64,000 bases of DNA, taken from Neptuniibacter caesariensis. GTDB taxonomy: Bacteria > Pseudomonadota > Gammaproteobacteria > Pseudomonadales > Balneatricaceae. A program made the position numbers and the translations under genes. Shown piece by piece: positions 32,592-42,015 of the stretch (its first letter is position 1; every line of letters starts with the position of its first letter). The notes under the pieces are model-generated. The model saw nothing but the letters and a program-made list of their open reading frames with translations, ran no database searches and had not been told where the DNA came from. The DNA lies in NCBI RefSeq assembly GCF_000153345.1, contig NZ_CH724126.1, forward strand, positions 278,774 through 342,773, in the 5' to 3' direction.

Positions 32592-33422
32592 ATGGATCTG
32601 GGTGAACTGAATGGGCCTGTTCTGGTTTTTGGCGGGCCCTATAGTAATTTGTCGGCCACGCGTGAGATGAAACGGATCGCTGAGCAGCAGGGTATACCTG
32701 CTGCATCGGTTATCTGTACCGGTGATCTGGTTGCGTATTGTGCTGATCCAACTGAGACCGTTTCACTTATTCGGGAGTGGGGCTGTCATGTGGTGATGGG
32801 GAATTGTGAAGAATCCCTGGCCGCCAGTGCACCGGATTGCGGTTGTGGGTTTGATGAAGGTTCTGCCTGTTCGTTGTTATCTGTGCAGTGGTATGCCTAT
32901 GCGAACAACAGGGTGAGCCCAGAGCAGAAATTCTGGATGGGCGGGTTACCCCGACAGTTAAGGTTCTCTTTATCAGGTCGGCAGTTCCATGTGCTTCATG
33001 GCAGCGTTACCAGTATCAACGATTTTATCTTTGCGAGCACTGACCATGGTTACAAGGCGAAGCAGCAACAGTCTGTATCAGCTGAAGTCATCATTGGGGG
33101 GCATAGCGGGCTGCCTTTTGTCTCAGAAACGACAGAGGGCTACTGGCTAAATGCCGGGGTCATCGGTATGCCTGCGAATGATGGTACATCGGATTGCTGG
33201 TATATGTTGCTGGAGCCACAGGCTGAGGGTATTAAGGCCAGTTGGCACCGTTTAACTTATGCGGTTAATGAAACGGTCGAGAGCATGAAAAAAGCTGAAA
33301 TTAGTGCTGCTTATGCCACCTGCTTACAGAATGGCTTGTGGCCTAGCCTGGATATTCTTCCTGAGCAGGAAAAGCGCCAAACTGGAAAAGCGATTGAGCT
33401 CAGGCCGATTTTAATTCGCTAA
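32592..33422 (+). CDS. Metallophosphoesterase-superfamily protein with altered metal motifs and a Cys cluster
   Basis: This 276-residue cytoplasmic protein has a calcineurin-like layout: TGDLVAYC (43-50), GNCEE (70-74), VLHGS, GGHSG and NAGVIGMPAND. The first motif, normally DxH, reads GGPYSN (14-19), and the usual GNH is GNC. A cysteine group, C72, C83, C85 and C93 (NCEESL, DCGCGF, SAC), could bind a metal. These changes appear to be a trait of this subfamily, as far as I recall, so activity may differ from standard phosphoesterases. AAGG precedes the ATG. Its 3' end overlaps the convergent GGDEF gene by 23 bases. Confidence 0.85.
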   Translation: MDLGELNGPVLVFGGPYSNLSATREMKRIAEQQGIPAASVICTGDLVAYCADPTETVSLIREWGCHVVMGNCEESLAASAPDCGCGFDEGSACSLLSVQWYAYANNRVSPEQKFWMGGLPRQLRFSLSGRQFHVLHGSVTSINDFIFASTDHGYKAKQQQSVSAEVIIGGHSGLPFVSETTEGYWLNAGVIGMPANDGTSDCWYMLLEPQAEGIKASWHRLTYAVNETVESMKKAEISAAYATCLQNGLWPSLDILPEQEKRQTGKAIELRPILIR

Positions 33423-35259
33423 CGACACGGTTACGTCCACGACGTTTAGCCGCGTAGAGATTGTTGTCTGCGGCATCGAGTGCCGCCTCTAGGCTTATAA
33501 AGCGTCGACAAGCCTCAACGGCGCCAATACTAATCGTGTAGTGAATCTGTTCATCTGCTGAGGTGACCGGACTGTGCTCAATCAGTTCGCGTAAGCGCTC
33601 CAGACCGATCTCGGCTTCTGGCAGGGGCTGGTTCAGAATCAGGGCAAACTCCTCTCCGCCAATCCGTGCAACCAGATCACTTTGGCGCATATGTTCTGTG
33701 AGGTGCCTGGCGAGTTCAACTAATACATCGTCCCCCACACTGTGACTATGTTCATCGTTGATTCGTTTGAAATAATCAATATCGATCATAGCGATGGTCA
33801 GCGGGTTTCGGGTGCGCAGGTGGTATTGCCACTCTTTGTTCCCTGCGATGGAGAAACCGCGCCGGTTTAGTAATCCTGTCAGAGGGTCGGTAATAGCCTG
33901 GGTATGCAATTTTTGCTTTTCGTCTTCGAGTGCCTGAAGGGCTGCTTTAAGTTTCTCTTCCGACTCGTGAAGGGCGACATTTTGCCGAGCTAATTCAACG
34001 GTATTGCGCTCTTTTTGCAGTACCAGGCGATTCAGATTAGTGATCATCGTACTGAAAGCGTTCGCCATCGAATGAATTTCCGCAGTCTCAGATATCTGGC
34101 GTCGGTCCACTTTGACACTCAGATCTCCGTCAGCAGCTTTCGTGGCAAGTGCCTCAATATACTCGATTGGATGGGTAATACGCTGGGCCAGGAAATAAGC
34201 GATAGCTGAACTGAGCAGGATAAAAACGATACAGATATAGAATATCTGCTTCTGGATATCATTCAGGCCCGCATAAAATTCATCGAGATCAGCGCTGGCG
34301 CCGATGACCCAATCCCATTCAGAAACGTAGGTTACCGCTGCTGCTTTAGGATGCGGTTTTTCCTCACCAATATTGCGCCACTGATAGTAGATCATTTTGC
34401 TATCGCCGATCGGTTGGGAGATAGCTTGATTGACCATATACTGGACCAGCGACTGACCATTCTGGTCGATGACATTGGACATGTTCTCCCCGTCCCGCAA
34501 ATGATCTCTGGAGACGATGTACTCACCTTTACTGTTCAACACCCATATGTAACCTCGGTCGCCGATACGCTCAATCGCCAATCGGTTTCTCAATTGATTT
34601 TGCAACTTACGCTCAAATGCTGTGCTCTTGTAATCGGTCTCATTGATTGTGACACCTAAAACCATCTGCCAGTTTTCAAGGTAAGCTAGCGCTGTTTGGC
34701 GGTAATGATAGTTACCTTTTTCGGTGAGGTTCCAGGGGTAGCGAATAGAGATGATTTCACCGGAAAGCAACAGAGGCATTGCTTCCTCGATGAGACCTAA
34801 AAAGTGGTTATAAAAGCGCGGGCGACTGTGGTTTTCTAATAGGGCGCTGTTAAAGACAGGGGAATTATTGTCATCAAGCAAAAATATATGGCCGCCCCGG
34901 TTCAAGCGAATGTCGGAGAGTTTTTGCAGTATTCGATGTGGGTCAGGATCTTCACCTTCTATTTTGGGTTTCATGGAAACGGGAAGGGTTAATAAGACCT
35001 GTTGGCTGGTCAGAGCGATCGATTCTATGCGTTTTAAAACCAGGGCCTCTTCACGTTTGAGTACCCTGTCTTTTTGCTCAATAAACGTATTGGCAAGGGC
35101 GTGCATCTCTTCACTACGCTGTTTTAGCTGTGATTCCAATGCTGACTCGGCAAAGCTTTGATAAGAGTAATAGCCAAGCGCGCCCATGAGTGTCGTAGGT
35201 ATGGTTACCAGTACGACACAAAGCAGCATTAATTCCCATTTCAAACCGGGGCGCTTCAT
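33400..35259 (-). CDS. dCache-HAMP-GGDEF diguanylate cyclase
   Basis: The protein has 619 residues. TM1 is at about 9-31, followed by a large periplasmic double-Cache domain (GGHIFLLDDNNSPVFNSALL, then GYIWVLNSKGEYIVSRDHLRDG). TM2 is at about 339-361, followed by a HAMP linker, a coiled coil and a GGDEF domain. The active-site motif GGEEF at 534-538 is a functional variant, and there is no EAL domain, so it should synthesise c-di-GMP. It begins three bases after the stop of a family 1 solute-binding protein, implying that the binding protein and the Cache domain act together. Confidence 0.95.
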   Translation of the reverse strand: MKRPGLKWELMLLCVVLVTIPTTLMGALGYYSYQSFAESALESQLKQRSEEMHALANTFIEQKDRVLKREEALVLKRIESIALTSQQVLLTLPVSMKPKIEGEDPDPHRILQKLSDIRLNRGGHIFLLDDNNSPVFNSALLENHSRPRFYNHFLGLIEEAMPLLLSGEIISIRYPWNLTEKGNYHYRQTALAYLENWQMVLGVTINETDYKSTAFERKLQNQLRNRLAIERIGDRGYIWVLNSKGEYIVSRDHLRDGENMSNVIDQNGQSLVQYMVNQAISQPIGDSKMIYYQWRNIGEEKPHPKAAAVTYVSEWDWVIGASADLDEFYAGLNDIQKQIFYICIVFILLSSAIAYFLAQRITHPIEYIEALATKAADGDLSVKVDRRQISETAEIHSMANAFSTMITNLNRLVLQKERNTVELARQNVALHESEEKLKAALQALEDEKQKLHTQAITDPLTGLLNRRGFSIAGNKEWQYHLRTRNPLTIAMIDIDYFKRINDEHSHSVGDDVLVELARHLTEHMRQSDLVARIGGEEFALILNQPLPEAEIGLERLRELIEHSPVTSADEQIHYTISIGAVEACRRFISLEAALDAADNNLYAAKRRGRNRVVSELKSA

Positions 35260-35262
35260 AGA

Positions 35263-36633
35263 TTACTCTCTGTAGTAACCGGATTGTTCAAAGGTTTGCT
35301 CCCACTCCTGGGCTAAGTTATCCAGAGTATCTTTTGCCGAGATACTGTCGTGATTCAGGTAAAAACTCCAATGTTGCTGGGATTGCTTTAACAGTTCGGC
35401 GTATTCAGGCACCGCCCAGAAATCTTCGACAAACTCAAAAGATTCGCTGAAGGCCTGATGCATAGGTGATGCATCCAGGAACCTGGCTGATTTGAGCACC
35501 TCTATGTGACAGCTCAGCCCACCTAGTTCAGACCACTTCTCCTGAGTCTTTTTGCTAATGAACCATTCCAGAAACTGCAAGCTGTACTCTTTCTTTTTAG
35601 AGTAGCTGATCAGAGAGATTCCTTGCCCACCAAGGGAAGTTGCACGTGCTGCGGGACCCGCTGGCGTTGAAAAGAACCCCATTTCATTGGCATAAGGGTT
35701 TTTAGCAGGGTCAAGCAGTTCGGGGGTTATCGCAAAATAAACCATAGTCATGGCGACTTTACCCTCGATCATGGGCTTGTTTGAGCTGGCTTCGGTATCA
35801 AGGTAATAATTTCGCCAGTCCGGGTTGCTTAGCTGAACCAGTTGTTTATAAAACAGCAATGCTTCAGCCGCCTCCACAGAGTTCAGAATCCCTTTAACCT
35901 GATAACTTTCCTGATCACCCAGTCCGGCCCCCCAGCCCCAGAGTAGAGTCTGCATAGCCATTGTCAGTCCATCGTAATAGGGCTCCTGCCATGCCATAAG
36001 CCCCCATAGGTCTTCTGCCGGTCGATAGAAAAATTCAGCGATATCCCTGAGCTGAAACCAGGTTTTGGGAACATCCAGCTCATAGCCATAACGAGCCGAA
36101 AAGGCGGCTTTTTCTGCTGGATCATTGAAGAGGTCTTTACGGTATGCAAAGCCCATGGCGTCGCCTTCTACCGGAATCGCCCAATACCTTTTACTGCCTT
36201 TGGGATATTCGGAATAGCCTTTGAGAGCCGTGCTGATGAACTGCTCTTCAACACTGTGGCGTTTCATCCAGTGGGTCAGATTGACATAGTGGCCTTGCTC
36301 CGCTCCGTACCCCAGCCATTGTGAGTCACCAATCACCATGTCATAGCGTTGGCTTTTATGGCCCATTTCGTTGGCGAAATGTTGCTGCCAGTCAGACCAG
36401 GAACGTTGGGTGATGTTTACTTCGATGCCGGTCTCTTTGGAAAATTCCCGGGTGAGCTTTTGCAAATAGTCTGCGGGTTTCCATTCAGCCCAGAGAATAT
36501 TGAGGCTGGGTGCGGGTTTCTGTTCAATAAAAACACGCGCCTCTCCACCATGCGGCGTGGGTGAGGGAATAATTAAAATAGCTGTCGCAACAGCCACAAG
36601 GATCATGGCTGATATCAAAGTGAATCTTTTCAC
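35263..36633 (-). CDS. Family 1 extracellular solute-binding protein without ABC partners
   Basis: This 456-residue protein has an N-terminal hydrophobic signal or anchor (residues ~5-24) and the SBP_bac_1 fold of carbohydrate-binding proteins. Recognisable parts are LNILWAEWKPADYLQKLTREFSKETGIEVNI, then RYDMVIGDSQWLGYGAEQG and the C-terminal EYSLQFLEWFISKKTQEKWSELGG. The start is a GTG codon (GTG AAA AGA), with no ATG in frame nearby. The permease and ATPase genes usually found beside it are absent. The dCache diguanylate cyclase gene follows after three bases, so a ligand-presenting sensory role is likely. The ligand may be a sugar or glycerol-phosphate-like compound (family knowledge only). 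Confidence 0.9.
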   Translation of the reverse strand: MKRFTLISAMILVAVATAILIIPSPTPHGGEARVFIEQKPAPSLNILWAEWKPADYLQKLTREFSKETGIEVNITQRSWSDWQQHFANEMGHKSQRYDMVIGDSQWLGYGAEQGHYVNLTHWMKRHSVEEQFISTALKGYSEYPKGSKRYWAIPVEGDAMGFAYRKDLFNDPAEKAAFSARYGYELDVPKTWFQLRDIAEFFYRPAEDLWGLMAWQEPYYDGLTMAMQTLLWGWGAGLGDQESYQVKGILNSVEAAEALLFYKQLVQLSNPDWRNYYLDTEASSNKPMIEGKVAMTMVYFAITPELLDPAKNPYANEMGFFSTPAGPAARATSLGGQGISLISYSKKKEYSLQFLEWFISKKTQEKWSELGGLSCHIEVLKSARFLDASPMHQAFSESFEFVEDFWAVPEYAELLKQSQQHWSFYLNHDSISAKDTLDNLAQEWEQTFEQSGYYRE

Positions 36634-36742
36634 ATTGTGAACTCTATCAGCGAAGAATTAGTAAATCTTATGATATGAATGGTCATTCAACCACCCTTGC
36701 CGTTGGTTTTTTAACCAGTGTTCAACCATTCTCTGTCTCAGA

Positions 36743-39301
36743 TCAGGTTCTCGATTGATGGCTATTCAGTTTAGTATTCAGATAGTTACAGAAATCATGC
36801 TGTGGGATTGGTTTGCTCAGCCAATAGCCTTGAATATAGCGACACTTGAGGGAAGCCAGGTAATTCGCCTGACTTGATGTTTCGACGCCCTCAGCAACTA
36901 CTTGCAGACGAAGGCTTTCAGCCATTGATAATATCGCTTCTACCAATGCTGAATCTTCCTGGCAATTGGGAAGCCCCTGTATGAAAGATCGGTCAATTTT
37001 CAGATAGGAAACGGGAAATTTCTTTAGGTAACTTAAAGATGAATATCCGGTACCGAAGTCATCGACTGATAGGGCAACGCCCATTAACCGTAAACTGTTT
37101 AATTGGTGGATCGTTGAATCTTCATCATCAATCATCAGGCTTTCTGTTATTTCTAGTGTCAGTCGATCTGCGGATAATCCAGTGTCTGTCAGAATTTGTT
37201 TTACTAACGCTGGCATATTCTGGTTCTGGAACTGACGTGTAGAAATATTAACCGAGACTTTGGGGGGGACAGAACAATGATGATCCCAATGCATCGCATC
37301 CTGACAGGCTTGTTTTAATATCCATTCACCTAGGGGAGCTATAAGGCTGGTCTCTTCCATAAAAGGAATAAATTCAATCGGTGAAACGAGCCCGCGTAGC
37401 GGATGATTCCAACGGATCAATGCTTCTGCAGATATAACCTCAGCATCAAGTGTCTCGATTGGCTGATAATATAGCTCGAATTCCTGGTTCTCGATCGCTC
37501 GATTCAGATCTTGCTCTAGCTGTCGTTTGCGAAGTGCTTCTTTCTCAATCTCTTCGGTAAAGAAGTGGAAGTTATTTCTGCCATCCTCTTTGGCTTTATA
37601 CATTGCACTATCGGCTTTACGAAGGAGGTCTGCCACCTCGCAGCCATCCTCGGGGAAGAGGGCAATACCTATACTGGCTGAAATGGTGGTTTCGTTACCT
37701 GACAGATCATAAGGCGCAGCTAAAGAATTGAGTAGCTTAGTTACCAAGGGCTCGATAACTTCGGGCCTGCCTGTGCCAGATAGCAAAATAGCAAATTCAT
37801 CACCGGCAAGGCGGGCAATAATATCCGACTTGCGGCTGTTCTCCTTGAGTCGTTTTGCAGCATCATTGAGTAGCTTATCGCCCATTGAGTGGCCAAGGGT
37901 ATCGTTAACCTGTTTAAACCGATCAAGGTCGATGTAAAGCAGGGCAAACTTATCCCCTTGTCGCTCAGCCAAATCAATCGTATGAGATAAACTATCGGTG
38001 AAATAGTTTCGGTTGGCTAGTCCGGTTAGTTGATCAAAGTTGGCTTGGCGCCAGATCTTCTGTTCGTCCTGCTTGCGTTGGGTAATATCAACCACGCTGA
38101 CGGGGACATTTGCATACTCGAGAATAGTTTCGGGAATCTGAAAAGAGACAATAGCGGCAAGCTCTTCATTATCGACATTTCGGAATACGACTTCATGGCG
38201 GATATTCGGCTGTCTTTCCCAAATCGCGCAGAGCTGTTCGACAAACATGCTCATTGGTAGTGTTCGCATCAGTTGCTCGGATTGTGCTCTTGGGTCTAGG
38301 TCTGTTTCTGCTGAAAACAGCTCTAAACTTGCAGTATTAATATCCGTGATATGAATGGTGTCTGCTAAGGCTGGCGCGATCTCTCTGTTCTCGTAAAGGT
38401 GCTGGCGTAAATTAGTAACCCCGCGCTTTCTTAAATTCTCCAGTTCTCCATGAACACCGGAAAGATCAACATTCCAAAGAGCGACCTCATTATTCTCAAA
38501 GAGGCGGCGAAAGCGCCGCTCGCTTGCTAGCAGCTCTGAATAAGGTTTCTTAATGTTCGAAATAACAATGGCATTGAAGATCAGCCAGTAAGAGGCAAGT
38601 TTGAATAGGTGGCCAACAATATTTGATAGCCCATACACGCTCACATAAAAGGTAAAAGCTAATTCGGCAAGCATCGTCATGACAATAGACGCAGCAATCA
38701 ATTGTTTTTCTCTATAGCGAATCCCTTCCCCACAGCGAAATAATGAAATTAATGCGGCTAACAGAATCAGATCGATCAGATACTCACTGTATATTTTAAA
38801 GTCGGTTAACCCCTCCCCATCAATAAAAGTTCTTGGAAACAGATCATTAAAAACCAGAACGGTAATGATCAGGCTGATGCAGGCAAACAGAAAGAAGATC
38901 GGTTTGCCTCGGACCTTCTGTCTGGCGGCAAAGGGTGAGTATAAAAGTATTAAAGCTTCCAGATAGCGAGTACCTATCCAGAATTGAATGGCAATGTCGT
39001 CATGGGTGTGGTGCTCATTTAATAGCTGCATCCCTCTGTAGGTTAAGGTGTGTAATAGATCGAGAGCGCCGACCCAGAAATAGCCGCAGGCGAGAAACAG
39101 TAGAAAGTTATTGCGAATAAAGCGTCGTGTTGACCATGCAAAGGCGAACATCACGAAAGAGACGATGATCGAGAAAAATTCGGCAAGGGTGTGAAAGAAA
39201 AGAAAACTGAACTGGGCGATGATAAGGAGAAAAATTGAAGCTAAAGCAGCAGGTAACCATAGCGCTGTTGAAAATAGAGGATTAACGGATCTCTCTGTCA
39301 T
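36743..39301 (-). CDS. MASE3-PAS-GGDEF-EAL protein (c-di-GMP metabolism)
   Basis: The 852-residue protein has about eight N-terminal hydrophobic helices matching MASE3 (FFHTLAEFFSIIVSFVMFAFAW, FFLFACISLIITVLVFNDLF). A PAS-like region (about 265-420) and a GGDEF domain follow; its motif AGDEF at 499-503 is an accepted active variant. The EAL domain has intact EAL at 626-628, DDFGTGYSSL and KIDRSFI. Both cyclase and phosphodiesterase activities are possible. It lies 110 bases downstream of the GTG start of the binding-protein gene, reading on the same strand but as a separate unit. Confidence 0.93.
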   Translation of the reverse strand: MTERSVNPLFSTALWLPAALASIFLLIIAQFSFLFFHTLAEFFSIIVSFVMFAFAWSTRRFIRNNFLLFLACGYFWVGALDLLHTLTYRGMQLLNEHHTHDDIAIQFWIGTRYLEALILLYSPFAARQKVRGKPIFFLFACISLIITVLVFNDLFPRTFIDGEGLTDFKIYSEYLIDLILLAALISLFRCGEGIRYREKQLIAASIVMTMLAELAFTFYVSVYGLSNIVGHLFKLASYWLIFNAIVISNIKKPYSELLASERRFRRLFENNEVALWNVDLSGVHGELENLRKRGVTNLRQHLYENREIAPALADTIHITDINTASLELFSAETDLDPRAQSEQLMRTLPMSMFVEQLCAIWERQPNIRHEVVFRNVDNEELAAIVSFQIPETILEYANVPVSVVDITQRKQDEQKIWRQANFDQLTGLANRNYFTDSLSHTIDLAERQGDKFALLYIDLDRFKQVNDTLGHSMGDKLLNDAAKRLKENSRKSDIIARLAGDEFAILLSGTGRPEVIEPLVTKLLNSLAAPYDLSGNETTISASIGIALFPEDGCEVADLLRKADSAMYKAKEDGRNNFHFFTEEIEKEALRKRQLEQDLNRAIENQEFELYYQPIETLDAEVISAEALIRWNHPLRGLVSPIEFIPFMEETSLIAPLGEWILKQACQDAMHWDHHCSVPPKVSVNISTRQFQNQNMPALVKQILTDTGLSADRLTLEITESLMIDDEDSTIHQLNSLRLMGVALSVDDFGTGYSSLSYLKKFPVSYLKIDRSFIQGLPNCQEDSALVEAILSMAESLRLQVVAEGVETSSQANYLASLKCRYIQGYWLSKPIPQHDFCNYLNTKLNSHQSRT

Positions 39302-39632
39302 ACATCTTCCCTTACTGACAGCATTGGCTTTAATGATAGAAGTGCGTTACTTCTGCTCTATAACTGCTGTGTGAGTTCAATTCCTTAGTTTAGTCAATAA
39401 TCAGAGTAGTGAAGGAAAACGAATTGAATCATTGTTTTTCAACTGAAAAATCATCTCTAGAAAAGGCGCTTTTGATTTTTTAATGTGGGTGAATTTGCTG
39501 CGATTGTGTAGGCAAATGCTCATAATTAAACAGCCAGAAAGCATTTTTGGCCTGTGGTCGTTGGTCCCCTTCAATTCACTTTACGCTTTACGAAACGATA
39601 AATATAGGGTATAGATTAGGGTAAACCCCTAC
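39302..39632. other. Intergenic region, 331 bases
   Basis: This gap separates the divergent MASE3 gene and the acyl-CoA dehydrogenase operon. It is AT-rich. Apart from the candidate promoter at 39587-39615 I see no RNA gene or ORF. A short TTCAATTC direct pair occurs near 39377 and 39571, without obvious meaning. Confidence 0.45.
39587..39615 (+). promoter_or_regulatory. Candidate promoter of the acyl-CoA dehydrogenase operon
   Basis: TTTACG and TATAGA are separated by 17 bases, about 20-30 bases before the start codon. Both hexamers match four of six consensus bases. The repeated TTTACG (also 39579-39584) may instead be part of an activator or repressor site. Confidence 0.35.
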
Positions 39633-40802
39633 ATGGAAACCCTTATGGATCTTTCACTAACAGAAGAACAACAACTTATTCAGGATACAGCTAAACGTTT
39701 TGCTGAGTCTGAATTGGCTCCGGTTGCTGAAAAACTGGACCAGACCAAAGATAAATCCATTCTGCTGGCCAATTGTAAGAAGCTTGCTGAGTTAGGCTTC
39801 ATGGGACTGAATATTCAGGGTGAATACGGTGGCACCGAAGCAGGTGTTGTGTCATTCAGCCTGGCGATGACTGAAATTGCCCGTGCTTGTGCATCCACTG
39901 CGGTCACTATGTCGGTAACCAACATGGTTGCTGAAGTGATTCAGGCAATGGGAACGGAAGAGCAAAAGAACAAGTATCTACCACTGATCTGCAGTGGTGA
40001 ATTTGCAGCAGGCAGCTTCTGTCTGACGGAGTCGGGGGCGGGTTCTGATCCGGCTTCAATGCGAACCCAGGCAGTGAAAACTGCTGATGGTTTCTCCATT
40101 AGCGGTACTAAACAGTGGATTACCAGCGCTGAGTTTGCTGGCGTCTTCGTGGTATGGGCCGTGACTGATCCGGAAGCGAAAAAAGGCAAAGGCATCACAT
40201 GCTTCCTGGTAGATGCTGATGCGCCGGGTATCACTGTTGGCCCCGCTGAGAAGAAGATGGGCCAACACGGTTCCGCAACGAACGAAGTTCATTTCGATAA
40301 TGTTGAAGTGCCTGAATCAGCGATTCTAGGCAAACTCAATGATGGTTTCCGTCTCGCAGTAGCTGAGTTGGCGGGTGGTCGTATCGGCATTGGTTCCCTT
40401 GCTTTGGGTGTAGGCCTTGCAGCGATGGGTTATGCGACGGCATATACAACTGAACGCAAGCAGTTTGGCCGTCCGATTTCAGATTTCCAGGGTTTGCAGT
40501 GGACAATTGCTGATCGCTATACGGAGCTGGAAGCTGCTCGACTGTTATTGATGAGCGCTGCGGATCGTAAAGAGCGTGGGCTACCTTTTGCTAAAGAAGC
40601 TTCGATGGCAAAAGTATTTGCCAGCGAGAAAGCTAACCAGGCTTGTTATAGCGCCCTGCAGCTACTGGGTGGCTACGGCTATATGCAAGAGTACCCGCTG
40701 GAGCGCTTTGCGCGTGATGTGCGCATTACCTCGATTTACGAAGGTACCAGTGAGGTACAACGCCTGATCATCGCTCGTGAAATTCTGCGTGAACACAGCT
40801 AG
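39633..40802 (+). CDS. Acyl-CoA dehydrogenase (short/medium-chain type)
   Basis: The 389-residue flavoenzyme has typical blocks: FAAGSFCLTESGAGSDPASM in the middle domain, ERKQFGRPISDFQGLQW, and the C-terminal IYEGTSEVQRLIIAREIL. The Glu in YEGT is the catalytic base in medium- and short-chain enzymes. It oxidises an acyl-CoA to the trans-2-enoyl-CoA and passes electrons to ETF. An alternative start is the ATG at 39645 (MDLSLTEEQQL), equally plausible because both have weak ribosome binding sites. It leads a plus-strand operon with a CoA-transferase, an acyl-CoA synthetase and thioesterases. The chain length specificity is unknown. Confidence 0.93.
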   Translation: METLMDLSLTEEQQLIQDTAKRFAESELAPVAEKLDQTKDKSILLANCKKLAELGFMGLNIQGEYGGTEAGVVSFSLAMTEIARACASTAVTMSVTNMVAEVIQAMGTEEQKNKYLPLICSGEFAAGSFCLTESGAGSDPASMRTQAVKTADGFSISGTKQWITSAEFAGVFVVWAVTDPEAKKGKGITCFLVDADAPGITVGPAEKKMGQHGSATNEVHFDNVEVPESAILGKLNDGFRLAVAELAGGRIGIGSLALGVGLAAMGYATAYTTERKQFGRPISDFQGLQWTIADRYTELEAARLLLMSAADRKERGLPFAKEASMAKVFASEKANQACYSALQLLGGYGYMQEYPLERFARDVRITSIYEGTSEVQRLIIAREILREHS

Positions 40803-40812
40803 GTCAGAGCCG

Positions 40813-41958
40813 ATGAAACCACTATCCGGGCTAAAAGTACTCGACTTCTCAACCCTGTTGCCGGGACCCTACGCAACGATGTTGCTGGCGGACTTAGGGG
40901 CAGAGGTTGTGCGTGTTGAGTCGCCGTCCCGAGATGACCTGGTTCGTAATATGCAGCCGCAGATTGATGGTCAGTCTGCGGCGTTTCGTTATCTGAATCG
41001 CGGTAAGCAGTCGATCACTCTCGATCTGAAACACCCTGATGCGGTAACTGTTATCCACAGCCTGCTGGATGAGTTCGATATTGTGATCGAGCAGTTTCGG
41101 CCGGGTGTGATGGATCGGCTAGGTTTGGGTTATGAAGCGCTGAAGCAGATTAAACCGGGTTTGATCTACTGCTCCATTACCGGCTACGGCCAGACCGGAT
41201 CTCATGCGGAGCGTGCAGGCCATGATCTTAATTTTCTTGCACTTTCTGGATGTGCCAGCCATATGGGGCGTGCTGCCCATGGCCCAGCGCCGTTAGGTGT
41301 GCAGGTGGCTGATGTGGCTGCGGGCTCCCATCCGGCGGTGATTGGGATTCTATCGGCAGTCATTCAACGTGACCGTTGCGGGGATGGCGCGCATATCGAT
41401 ATCTCTATGGCGGATAACAGCATGGCACTTCAGGCGCTCTTAGCGCCAGGCGCTTTGAATGGCGGCGCGGAAGAGTCCTATGAAACCCATTTTCTGAATG
41501 GTGGTGGTTTTTATGATTACTACCAGACCAAGGATCAACGTTATATCGCGGTAGGCAGTCTGGAACCTCAGTTCAAGCAGCGGTTGCTGGAAACACTAGA
41601 GGCGACTGAGTTGGCTTGCCTGGATGATATGACGCTGAAGATCCGTCTACAGGCGATCTTTATCAGCGAAGAGCTTGCGGTGTGGCAGGCGCGCTTTGCT
41701 GAAGTGGATGCTTGTGTTGAACCGGTGCTTAGCATGCAGGAAGCGGCGGAGCATGAGCTGTTCCATAGCCGCAATATGATTCTTGAAAGTGCTCAGGGAG
41801 AGCGACAGATCGCGCCGGCAATTCGTTTTGATAATCAGATTCCAGTGATGCCTGAAAGTGCACCTTTGCGCGGTCAGGATACTGAAGCAGTAATGGCCCG
41901 TACCGGGCTGAAACAAGAAGAGTTAGAGAGCTTTCGACAGGCTGGTTTGTTTGGCTAA
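40813..41958 (+). CDS. CaiB/BaiF family III CoA-transferase
   Basis: This 381-residue enzyme starts from the ATG at 40813, eleven bases after the dehydrogenase stop; a longer frame from 40777 would overlap it. The start MKPLSGLKVLDFSTLLPGPYATMLLADLGAEVVRVE is the class III signature. SITGYGQTG and HDLNFLALSG also fit, and the aspartate in the latter region is the expected acyl-anhydride nucleophile. It moves CoA between carboxylic acids, or acts as a racemase such as AMACR: the HDLNFLALSG and LLADLGAEVVRVE pattern resembles both. It may activate the substrate for the neighbouring dehydrogenase or epimerise 2-methylacyl-CoA. Confidence 0.92.
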   Translation: MKPLSGLKVLDFSTLLPGPYATMLLADLGAEVVRVESPSRDDLVRNMQPQIDGQSAAFRYLNRGKQSITLDLKHPDAVTVIHSLLDEFDIVIEQFRPGVMDRLGLGYEALKQIKPGLIYCSITGYGQTGSHAERAGHDLNFLALSGCASHMGRAAHGPAPLGVQVADVAAGSHPAVIGILSAVIQRDRCGDGAHIDISMADNSMALQALLAPGALNGGAEESYETHFLNGGGFYDYYQTKDQRYIAVGSLEPQFKQRLLETLEATELACLDDMTLKIRLQAIFISEELAVWQARFAEVDACVEPVLSMQEAAEHELFHSRNMILESAQGERQIAPAIRFDNQIPVMPESAPLRGQDTEAVMARTGLKQEELESFRQAGLFG

Positions 41959-42015
41959 GGGGCTTTGAGCCTGTCGAGTTTAAAGAATAACAATGATAAC
42001 TATGAGAGAAATAAA

